From positions 1 to 24,662 of the forward strand of contig DASWMP010000276.1 of NCBI GenBank assembly GCA_036399695.1: a stretch of 24,662 nucleotides of DNA, written 5' to 3'. Positions 1 to 6,410 of this stretch are shown piece by piece. Every line of letters begins with the position of its first letter. Positions within the stretch are counted from its first letter, which is position 1. Below the pieces are notes generated by a model, which worked only from the letters and a program-made list of their open reading frames with translations, made no database searches and was not told the origin of the DNA. The stretch comes from DASVEE01 sp036399695. GTDB taxonomy: Bacteria; Acidobacteriota; Thermoanaerobaculia; Gp7-AA8. Position numbers and translations under genes: made by a program.

Positions 1-3
1 TGG

Positions 4-60
4 CGCACGCCACCGCTCTGCTACACGTGTAAAAGAGCGGTGGCGTGCGTGCGCCACCGC
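4..60. repeat. Overlapping palindromes of a GGTGGCG-type dispersed repeat
   Basis: Bases 4-19 and 34-49 form a perfect 16-bp inverted repeat around a 14-base spacer. The right arm then pairs again with 52-60 (GCGGTGGCG / CGCCACCGC), so two alternative hairpins share one arm. The segment 52-70 recurs, inverted and identical over 19 bp, at 24466-24484, so this is a dispersed element rather than a local stem. It lies just upstream of the first gene's promoter and may terminate transcription entering from the left. Its mobility is inferred only from recurrence. Confidence 0.8.
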
Positions 61-95
61 ACTCCGAGACCATCGTTCTCCCGCGCCCCACCCTG

Positions 96-101
96 TAATA
101 T
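96..101 (+). promoter_or_regulatory. -10 element (TAATAT), leaderless layout
   Basis: TAATAT ends seven bases before the ATG at 109, so transcription would be expected to begin at or within a base or two of the start codon. No Shine-Dalgarno sequence is seen before the ATG. The same spacing recurs at 3978, 10360, 15354 and 22794. No convincing -35 box is visible. Confidence 0.55.
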
Positions 102-108
102 CCGCGCC

Positions 109-1098
109 ATGCGAACGATCGCCGCTCTTCTCGCACTTTTACTCACGCTGCCGGCTCTGGCGCAGGACGCCACCATCAAAGCTCTGGACTCGCTCGAGGA
201 GAATCTGGACCGCTCCTTCGAGGATACGGACCGGAGCATCGATGACGTGGTCTGGTACTTCAAGCTCGGGGATGTCGCGGACATCCAGAAGTACGAGATC
301 GCCAGCAGCAAGCCGCGTCGGGACCGGAACGCCACCGGCCAGAATGCCGGGAACCCGATCATTTTCCCGGTGTACGTCTTCGCGCCGAAGAACCTGAAGG
401 CGAAGGCTCCGATGCTGGTGTTCGTGCACGGCGGCGTGCATGGGCGGCTGACGTCGAACTATGCGCACATCTTCCGGGAGCTGCTCGAGGACGGCTACGT
501 CATCGTCTCGCCGGAGTATCGGGGGTCGATCGGGCACGGCGGCGATCTGTACAGCCAGATCGACTACGGTGGCGCGGAAGTGGACGACGTCCACGACACG
601 CGCAACTGGGCGGTCGAGAACCTGCCGAACGTCGATCCGAAGCGGGTCGGGATCATCGGCTGGAGTCACGGCGGCTACCAGACGCTGCTCAACATTTTCC
701 GCTGGCCCAACGACTACACCGTTGCCTACGCGGGTGTGCCGGTGAGCGATCTCGTGCAGCGGATGGGCTACAAGAGCGCCGGCTACCGCGAGCTGTTCGA
801 GGAGTTCATCGGAAAGCAGGCGGAGGACAACGTGATGGAGTACCGGCGCCGCTCGCCGGTCTACCACGCCGACAAGCTGCAGACGCCGCTCCTCGTGCAC
901 ACGACCACCAACGACGAAGACGTGAACGTGCTCGAAGTGGAGCACCTCATCGCCACGCTCAAGGCCGCGGGGAAGAAGTTCGAGTACAAGATCTACGAGA
1001 ACGCGCCCGGCGGCCACCGCTTCAACCGCATCGACACGAAGCTCGCCCGTGAATCGCGGCGCGAGGTGCGCGCGTTCCTGGCGAAATACCTCAAATGA
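109..1098 (+). CDS. Exported S9-type alpha/beta hydrolase (prolyl oligopeptidase-like)
   Basis: A 329-aa serine hydrolase with a Sec signal peptide (about residues 1-18, MRTIAALLALLLTLPALA, then QD), so it acts outside the cytoplasm. The single catalytic domain shows an oxyanion-hole HGG (His107-Gly109), the nucleophile elbow GWSHGG (Ser186), a likely acid in NDEDV (Asp269 or Asp271) and GGHRF (His303). These match the catalytic core of S9 peptidases; the beta-propeller found in full-length members is absent, so it could equally be an esterase. The ATG at 109 was chosen over an in-frame ATG at 40 because it begins the signal peptide and sits seven bases after a TAATAT box. Its stop codon overlaps the start of the next gene (ATGA), indicating translational coupling. 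Confidence 0.85.
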   Translation: MRTIAALLALLLTLPALAQDATIKALDSLEENLDRSFEDTDRSIDDVVWYFKLGDVADIQKYEIASSKPRRDRNATGQNAGNPIIFPVYVFAPKNLKAKAPMLVFVHGGVHGRLTSNYAHIFRELLEDGYVIVSPEYRGSIGHGGDLYSQIDYGGAEVDDVHDTRNWAVENLPNVDPKRVGIIGWSHGGYQTLLNIFRWPNDYTVAYAGVPVSDLVQRMGYKSAGYRELFEEFIGKQAEDNVMEYRRRSPVYHADKLQTPLLVHTTTNDEDVNVLEVEHLIATLKAAGKKFEYKIYENAPGGHRFNRIDTKLARESRREVRAFLAKYLK

Positions 1099-1628
1099 AA
1101 AAGCTGACGATCCTTCTGCTCCTCTCCCTCGGCTGCGCCGCTACCGGCACGCCGCCCCCGCCACCGGCTCCGAAGCCGGCACCCTGGAGTCAGGCAAAGC
1201 TCGCCGGTTCGGACGTACCGGCCGTCTATCGCACGGAGTGGCGCAAGGCGGCGAACCACACGAAGTGCGCTCTGCTCGCGCCGGCGTCCCTGCCGGGCGT
1301 GCTCGAAGCAACACCGCGCAGCGCCTACTTTGCGGGCGGCTGGGCCGTCGCGTACGACACGCCGGACATGCGCAGCGCATTCGGCATCGCCGGCACCGGC
1401 TCGCGCGCCTCCGATCCGGCGTACGACGAGTGGCCGTACAAGGTGACGTGGGAGGACGGCAGCAGTGCCGGCTACGGTCCGGAAGGAGGCACCGGCCCGA
1501 AGCAGCTCGCCTATCTGCGCCTCGCCGGCCAGGACTGCCTCTACAACGTCTGGTCGTCGATGGGACGCGAGCACCTCGAGCAACTGCTCAACGAGCTGCG
1601 TTTCGTGGAGGCGACCGCCACTCGATGA
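1095..1628 (+). CDS. Small predicted lipoprotein, function unknown
   Basis: A 177-aa protein with a type II signal peptide: MKKLTILLLLSLGC places the lipidated cysteine at residue 14, followed by a Pro-rich linker (TPPPPPAPKPAP) and a globular domain. I do not recognise the domain. It contains three further Cys-containing or aromatic-rich stretches (NHTKCALL, WEDGSSAGYG, GQDCLYNVW); the two non-lipobox cysteines could form a disulfide. The start overlaps the hydrolase stop as ATGA, so the two are probably one transcript and may act together at the cell envelope. The last 41 bases overlap the 3' end of the convergent membrane-protein gene, leaving no room for a conventional terminator. Confidence 0.75.
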   Translation: MKKLTILLLLSLGCAATGTPPPPPAPKPAPWSQAKLAGSDVPAVYRTEWRKAANHTKCALLAPASLPGVLEATPRSAYFAGGWAVAYDTPDMRSAFGIAGTGSRASDPAYDEWPYKVTWEDGSSAGYGPEGGTGPKQLAYLRLAGQDCLYNVWSSMGREHLEQLLNELRFVEATATR

Positions 1629-3969
1629 GCACGTCGCGGGTGCGCGTCACGCGCCCCGCACGGTCCTCGATCTCCACCTGCACGTCGGTGCGCTCCGGCA
1701 TCCAGGCCGGGCGCTCCGGCAGCGTCACCTCGAACCCCGGCTTCTCCGTGTAGTAGTACCAGGTGTAGAGCTGTTTGACGTCGCCGCGCTCCTGCAGTTC
1801 GGCGTCGACCTTGTGCCGCCCGGCGTGGAAGCGCACGGTGACGCGGCGGATGCCGTGCGGTGACAGCGCCCAGCCCTTCACCCGCAGCGGTCCGGTCACC
1901 ACATCGTAGGGCCGCGGCTCTTCAACGCGGGCGAGCGTCTCGTTGCTGAACGTCGCCTTCCCTTCGAAGAAACGCTCCAGGTTCTGCGCCGGCAGATGGC
2001 CGGAGCCGTCCGGCACCTCCTCCGCGCGCAGCCGCTGCCAGTCCGGGAAGTTGCGCGTGAAGGCGAACACGTAGTCGCCGGAGTAGTCATGGTCGAAACG
2101 GCGCAGGAAAGCCAGCCGGCCGCTGGCGAGATTCGCGCGCAGCAGGTCGACGACCGGAGCGCGACGTTCGCCGAGCCAGTCGGCGTGCACGATCATGAGG
2201 CGCGTACCCGTTCCCTCGATGAGGCGCAGCATCTCGTCATAGCGGACGTCGTGCTCCGCGTTGCGGATGGAGGACTGGATCGGCGGCTCGAAGCCTGAGC
2301 TGCCGTTGACGATCGGCACGTGATGCGCGGTCGCGCCGAGGAGGTAGAGAAACTCGATGCCCTCCCCCCAGATCGGCAGCTCCACGACCGGGCCGACGCG
2401 CGTCTTGTTCAACCAGCGATAAACCGGCGCCGGCTCGACGAGCGCCTGCTCCCAGCGAACCGGTTGCGGCAGCACGTCGATGGCCACGACGACCGTCAGC
2501 ACGCTGGCCACCAGCATCTTGCGATTCGTCCGCTGCAGCAGCTCACGGATGCCGAGCGCGCCCCAGACGGCGAGGCCCGCGTACGCGACGATGGCCCACC
2601 GCGCCGGCACACGCATCGCGGAGAACGGCCCGAAACGCATGTAGAAGAACGTGTAGAAGAACGAGTTCAGCCCCAGCGACCCGAGCACGCCCACGACGAT
2701 CCAGAGCGCCGCCGCCTGCTCCTCGAGCGTGAACCGCGACCGGCGCACGAAACGGCGGATCGCCTCCCGGTAGCGGATCGCCGCCGCGACGATGGCCAGC
2801 ACCATCGGGATGTCCGAGGTGTTCATGCTCATGAGCCGCGTATCGCCGATCTTCCACTCCACCCGGTCGGTCGCCGCGCCGATGTAGGCCAGCACGAGCG
2901 CCAGCACGATCAGGAGCTCCAGCGCCCGTTCCGCGCGCGTGGTCCGTGGTCGGTGGTCAGTGGTCAGTTGACCCTCCATCGGTCCCATAGGTCCTATCGG
3001 TCCCATAGGTCCCAGCGTTTCCCCGGCCGCGATCTCCCGTTTCCGCTTCGCAAACGCGGCCAGCGTCAGAATCACGATGGCCATCCCGGGAAAGAGATGC
3101 CGCTCCGGGTTGCGCTTGGCCGCATCCGCCACGTCTCCCCAGATGCGGCTGGCCGGAGAGGCGACGAGCCAGTCGTTCCAGGTCGCCGAGCCGGGCTGCA
3201 CTTCTCCGGCCCACCGCTTCATCTTGTACTCCTTCGCCACGATGCGGTACGGGATGAAGAACGGCAGCAGGACGAGCATCGCGCAGACGAGCGTCGTACC
3301 GAGCCCGATCCAGAAGCGGAGCGGGCGCCGCTCGCCCACCAGCGCAAAGAAAGCGAACGTCACGATGCTCGTGGCCGCGAGGAACAGCAGAAAGTAGACG
3401 TTCGTCAACCCGTTCAGCACCCACATCGCCCCGAAGAAGATGGCGTGGCGCAGCGTCGGCTTGCGCCAGTAGATCAGCAGCGCCGCGAGCAGCAGCGGCA
3501 CCCAGGCACTGAAGATGATCTGGACGTGCGGCAGGTGATCGAACTTGAATGGAACGAACGCAAAGAAGATCCCGGCCGCGAACGAGGCGACGAAGTGGCG
3601 CGTGATGACCCGCGCGAGCACGAACGCGCCGTACCCCGACAGCGCGAAGCCGAGCAGCGTGGCGATCCCATGCAGCGCGACCGGCGTCACTCCCGCCAGG
3701 TAGAACGGCATGACCAGCAGCCCCAGCGCCACGAGATTCTCGCTGTACGCCAGCGGCAGCTTGCCCGGGTAGTACATCGGCGCGTCATAGAGGTTGAACG
3801 GCTGATGGAGCAGCCCGTAGCAGACCCAGTCGAGAATCCACGCGTTGAGCAGCGGATCGCCCAGGTCCGACACCGCCGTCGATAGATTCGGCGCCAGCGG
3901 CCAGGTGAACAGGACCGCCAGCACGAGATAGATCAGGATGACAGCGAGCTCACCCGCGACACGGCGCAT
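1588..3969 (-). CDS. Large polytopic membrane protein, GT-C glycosyltransferase-like
   Basis: A 793-aa protein. Residues 1 to about 530 are mostly hydrophobic helices (around a dozen), and the last 260 residues form a soluble domain. The first periplasmic loop carries DLGDPLLNAW (Asp35 and Asp38), the acidic-loop position expected in GT-C-fold enzymes that use lipid-linked sugars, so a glycosyl transfer or YfhO-like role is plausible but not proven. The ATG at 3969 begins the first membrane helix and lies eight bases after TATACT; a longer in-frame start would translate the GATTGAG repeat. One loop (about residues 319-344) contains a collagen-like GPM/GPI run and a TTDHRPRTT run encoded by simple repeats, evidently a tolerated insertion. 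The 3' end overlaps the convergent lipoprotein gene by 41 bases. Confidence 0.75.
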   Translation of the reverse strand: MRRVAGELAVILIYLVLAVLFTWPLAPNLSTAVSDLGDPLLNAWILDWVCYGLLHQPFNLYDAPMYYPGKLPLAYSENLVALGLLVMPFYLAGVTPVALHGIATLLGFALSGYGAFVLARVITRHFVASFAAGIFFAFVPFKFDHLPHVQIIFSAWVPLLLAALLIYWRKPTLRHAIFFGAMWVLNGLTNVYFLLFLAATSIVTFAFFALVGERRPLRFWIGLGTTLVCAMLVLLPFFIPYRIVAKEYKMKRWAGEVQPGSATWNDWLVASPASRIWGDVADAAKRNPERHLFPGMAIVILTLAAFAKRKREIAAGETLGPMGPIGPMGPMEGQLTTDHRPRTTRAERALELLIVLALVLAYIGAATDRVEWKIGDTRLMSMNTSDIPMVLAIVAAAIRYREAIRRFVRRSRFTLEEQAAALWIVVGVLGSLGLNSFFYTFFYMRFGPFSAMRVPARWAIVAYAGLAVWGALGIRELLQRTNRKMLVASVLTVVVAIDVLPQPVRWEQALVEPAPVYRWLNKTRVGPVVELPIWGEGIEFLYLLGATAHHVPIVNGSSGFEPPIQSSIRNAEHDVRYDEMLRLIEGTGTRLMIVHADWLGERRAPVVDLLRANLASGRLAFLRRFDHDYSGDYVFAFTRNFPDWQRLRAEEVPDGSGHLPAQNLERFFEGKATFSNETLARVEEPRPYDVVTGPLRVKGWALSPHGIRRVTVRFHAGRHKVDAELQERGDVKQLYTWYYYTEKPGFEVTLPERPAWMPERTDVQVEIEDRAGRVTRTRDVLIEWRSPPRNAAR
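2939..3014. repeat. Simple repeats inside the membrane-protein gene (7-bp GTGGTCA and 9-bp units)
   Basis: On the plus strand, 2939-2971 is a degenerate array of GTGGTC(C/G/A) units with 7-bp period. 2979-3014 is four 9-bp units reading GGTCCCATA or GGTCCTATC. In the coding (minus) frame they give GPMGPIGPMGPM and then GQLTTDHRPRTT. The reading frame stays open through both. Arrays of this look are intergenic elsewhere in the window, so this is probably an insertion into a loop between membrane helices. Confidence 0.8.
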
Positions 3970-3977
3970 GCGGGGGC

Positions 3978-3983
3978 AGTATA
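3978..3983 (-). promoter_or_regulatory. -10 element (TATACT) of the membrane-protein gene
   Basis: Read on the minus strand, TATACT is followed by GCCCCCGC and then the ATG at 3969, an eight-base gap that would give a leaderless or nearly leaderless transcript. No ribosome binding site is present in the gap. The GATTGAG array begins seven bases further upstream at 3990, so it would sit where the -35 box belongs. Confidence 0.55.
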
Positions 3984-3989
3984 CGGAGG

Positions 3990-4170
3990 GGATTGAGGAT
4001 TGAGGATTGAGGATTGAGGACCCCGCCCCGTCCCGCCTCTCGGCATCCATCCTCAATCCTCCATCCTCAATCCTCAATCCCGCCCGGGGGAAGCCTCCCC
4101 GTCCCGCCTCTCCGCATCCATCCTCACTCCTCAATCCTCAATCCCGCCCAGGGGAAGCCTCCCCGCCTCT
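3990..4170. repeat. GGATTGA heptamer array with inverted arms, between divergent genes
   Basis: Bases 3990-4020 are 4.4 copies of GGATTGA. The complementary unit (TCCTCAA) recurs in blocks at about 4048-4079 and 4120-4145, so the left arm can pair with either right-hand block. The right part is itself duplicated: CCCGCCTCT-plus-repeat segments start at about 4030, 4101 and 4160, with spacings near 71 and 59 bases and a GGGGAAGCCTCCCC palindrome between them. It fills the whole space between the divergent membrane-protein and S46 peptidase promoters. Confidence 0.9.
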
Positions 4171-4176
4171 GATACT
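4171..4176 (+). promoter_or_regulatory. Possible -10 element (GATACT) of the S46 peptidase gene
   Basis: GATACT lies 10 bases before a GTG at 4187 and 13 before the ATG at 4190. The following CCCCGCCGTG is almost the same as the sequence before the methyltransferase start (TAGAGTCCCCGCCGTG), supporting a common promoter/start layout. Confidence 0.4.
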
Positions 4177-4189
4177 GTTCCCCGCCGTG

Positions 4190-6274
4190 ATGATGCTTCG
4201 ACGACTGTTCCCGCTTCTGCTGCTCCTCACGCTCCCGGTCGCCGCCCACGCTCTCGAAGGCAAATGGACTCCGCAACAGGTCCTGCAGCTCGACGCGGCG
4301 TGGCTGAAGAAAGAAGGCCTGCAGATCTCGCCCGCGCAGTTGCAGACGCTACTGTCCGCAACGGTCAACGTCGGCGGCTGCTCCGGTGGGTTCGTCTCTC
4401 CCGACGGGCTCTTCATCACCAACCATCACTGCCTCTTCGGCGTGCTGCAGGAGCACTCGACGCCGCAGAACGACATCATCACGAACGGCTTTCTGGCCCG
4501 CACCCGCGCGCAGGAGCTGACGAGCAAGACCACGCGCCTCACGTTCCCGAAGCGCTTCGTCGACGTCAGCGACCAGGTACTCGCCTCCGTCCCCAAGGGC
4601 GCCACGGACGCCGAGCGCCTCCGCGCCATCGAACGGAAGATGACCGGCCTCGTGGCCACCTGCGAGCAGCAGCCGAACACGCGCTGCAAGATCGCGGCGC
4701 ACGATGCCGGCGTCCAGTACGTCCTGCAGGAGACGACGGAAGTGCAGGACGTGCGGCTCGTCTACGCGCCGCCCCGCTCCATCGGCGAGTACGGCGGTGA
4801 AGTCGACAACTGGATGTGGCCGCGCCACACCGGCGACTTTGCCATTGGCCGCGCGTACGTGAACGGGCAGCCGTTCCATCCGGCGCAGTGGCTCCCGATC
4901 TCGAGCAAAGGTGTCGAGGCCGGCGACTTCGTCATGGTTCTCGGCTATCCGGGCGTCACCTACCGCTCCCTCACCGCCGGCGAAATGGGTGAACGGCATC
5001 AGTTCTTCACCGCCCGCAACGACGTCTACGGCGAATGGATCCGCATCCTCGAAGAGACGACGAAGACCAACCAGCAGGGAGCGATCGCCGTCGCCTCGAC
5101 GCTCAAGAGCATGCACAACCGCCGCAAGAACGCCGAGGGACAGCTCGCCGGCTTCAAGCGCGGGAGCATCCTCGACCAGCAGACCACGCGCGACGCCCAG
5201 GTGCTGCAGTGGGCCGGAAGCAAAAGCGAGCATCGCGAAGCCGTGGAAGCCCATCGCACCCTGACGGCGATGGCGAAAGAGCAGCAGCAGACGCTCGCCC
5301 ACGACTTCCTGCTCCAGCAGATCCACTACACCGCCACGTCGCTGGGACCACTCGGCCCGCGGTCGCTCATCGTGGCCACGAACGTCGCCCGCGCCGCCAT
5401 CGAACGGCAGAAGCCCGATGCCGACCGCCTGCCCGCTTTCATGCAGCGCAGCGTTGGCCGCGTGCGCGAGCAACTCGAGCGCGAACAGAAGAACTACTAC
5501 GACGTCGCCGACAAAGCCATGCTGGCGTCGTTCGTCCGCCGCGCGCTGCAGCTCCCGGAATCGAACCGCATCGAGGCCATCGACCGCCTCTTCGAGGGCA
5601 AGAACGTCGAGCAGACGATCGACGCGCTGTACGCCAATTCGAAGGTGCTCGACCTCACCGAGCGGATGAAGATGCTCGACGAGACGCCGGAGCAGCTCCG
5701 GGCGCGCCGCGATCCACTGCTCGACCTCGGCTTCGCGCTCGACGCCGAACTGCGCCTGATGGGCGAGCGCACCGAGCGCTGGGACGCGATGATCTCGCGC
5801 CTGCGTCCGCGGTGGCGCCGCGCCGTGGTCGCGCATGCAGGCAAGCCGGTGGCGCCGGACGCGAACTCCACGCTCCGCGTCAGCTTCGCCCACGTGCAGG
5901 GCTACTCGCCGCGCGACGGCGTCGCGTACGTGCCGAAGACGACGCTGCGCGGCATCGCCGAAAAGAACACCGGCGAGGAGCCGTTCGACGCGCCGCAGGC
6001 GATCGTCGACGCCGCCCGCGCCAATCCCGACCTGACGGTGAACTTCCTCTCCGACGCCGACACGACCGGCGGCAACTCCGGCAGTCCGACGCTGAACGGC
6101 CGCGGTGAAGTCGTCGGCCTGAACTTCGACCGCGTCTGGGAGAACGTCGCCAACGACTTCGGCTACACCCCCGAGGTCAACCGCAACATCAACGTCGACA
6201 TCCGCTACCTGCTCTGGCTCCTGAAGGACGTGCAGCACGCGGACGAACTGCTGAAGGAGCTGAACGTCCGATAG
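4190..6274 (+). CDS. S46 family dipeptidyl-peptidase, DPP11-like
   Basis: A 694-aa exported serine exopeptidase that removes dipeptides from oligopeptides outside the cytoplasm; about 700 residues is normal for S46. The signal peptide is residues 1-21 (ends VAAHA). The chymotrypsin-like triad is visible: TNHHC (His79/80), DNWMWPRHTGDF (the Asp of GDF, Asp216, is the likely acid) and GGNSGSP (Ser630), with the helical insert between them. Eighteen residues after the nucleophile is Arg648 in GLNFDRVWE. In characterised enzymes an Arg here gives Asp/Glu preference at P1 (DPP11) while Gly gives hydrophobic preference (DPP7), so acidic specificity is predicted. Two tandem ATGs (4190, 4193) and a GTG at 4187 are possible starts. 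The stop codon lies in the loop of a small hairpin (6266-6280), followed at once by a heptamer array. Confidence 0.92.
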   Translation: MMLRRLFPLLLLLTLPVAAHALEGKWTPQQVLQLDAAWLKKEGLQISPAQLQTLLSATVNVGGCSGGFVSPDGLFITNHHCLFGVLQEHSTPQNDIITNGFLARTRAQELTSKTTRLTFPKRFVDVSDQVLASVPKGATDAERLRAIERKMTGLVATCEQQPNTRCKIAAHDAGVQYVLQETTEVQDVRLVYAPPRSIGEYGGEVDNWMWPRHTGDFAIGRAYVNGQPFHPAQWLPISSKGVEAGDFVMVLGYPGVTYRSLTAGEMGERHQFFTARNDVYGEWIRILEETTKTNQQGAIAVASTLKSMHNRRKNAEGQLAGFKRGSILDQQTTRDAQVLQWAGSKSEHREAVEAHRTLTAMAKEQQQTLAHDFLLQQIHYTATSLGPLGPRSLIVATNVARAAIERQKPDADRLPAFMQRSVGRVREQLEREQKNYYDVADKAMLASFVRRALQLPESNRIEAIDRLFEGKNVEQTIDALYANSKVLDLTERMKMLDETPEQLRARRDPLLDLGFALDAELRLMGERTERWDAMISRLRPRWRRAVVAHAGKPVAPDANSTLRVSFAHVQGYSPRDGVAYVPKTTLRGIAEKNTGEEPFDAPQAIVDAARANPDLTVNFLSDADTTGGNSGSPTLNGRGEVVGLNFDRVWENVANDFGYTPEVNRNINVDIRYLLWLLKDVQHADELLKELNVR

Positions 6275-6280
6275 TCGGAC

Positions 6281-6398
6281 GGATTGAGGATTGAGGATTG
6301 AGGATTGAGGATTGAGGATTGAGGATTGAGGAACGATGCCGAGGATTAGTCCCGCGCAGCGGAGCCATCCTCAATTCTCAATCCTCAATCCTCAATCC
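6281..6398. repeat. GGATTGA heptamer array with inverted arms
   Basis: The left arm 6281-6332 is about seven copies of GGATTGA. The right arm 6367-6398 is over four copies of the complement with one variant unit (TTCTCAA). The 34-base centre contains GCGCAGC, a word also present in the centres of the arrays at 21283, 21801 and 22673. The array lies between the S46 stop (6274) and the kinase start (6411) and may act as a terminator hairpin or mRNA 3'-end stabiliser. Confidence 0.92.
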
Positions 6399-6410
6399 CG
6401 TTAGGTCTTG

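Noticed and set aside
2320..3885. Long plus-strand open frame (521 codons) opposite the membrane-protein gene
   Set aside because: Its product is almost all Arg, Asp, Glu, Pro and His with no fold-like pattern; it is the antisense shadow of a GC-rich gene.
3990..4170. CRISPR array
   Set aside because: Units are 7 bp, nearly contiguous and inverted; there are no unique spacers of 25-45 bp and no cas genes.
4349..6238. 629-codon minus-strand frame opposite the S46 peptidase
   Set aside because: Antisense shadow of a gene with a complete catalytic triad; the product is low-complexity Val/Arg/Asp/His.
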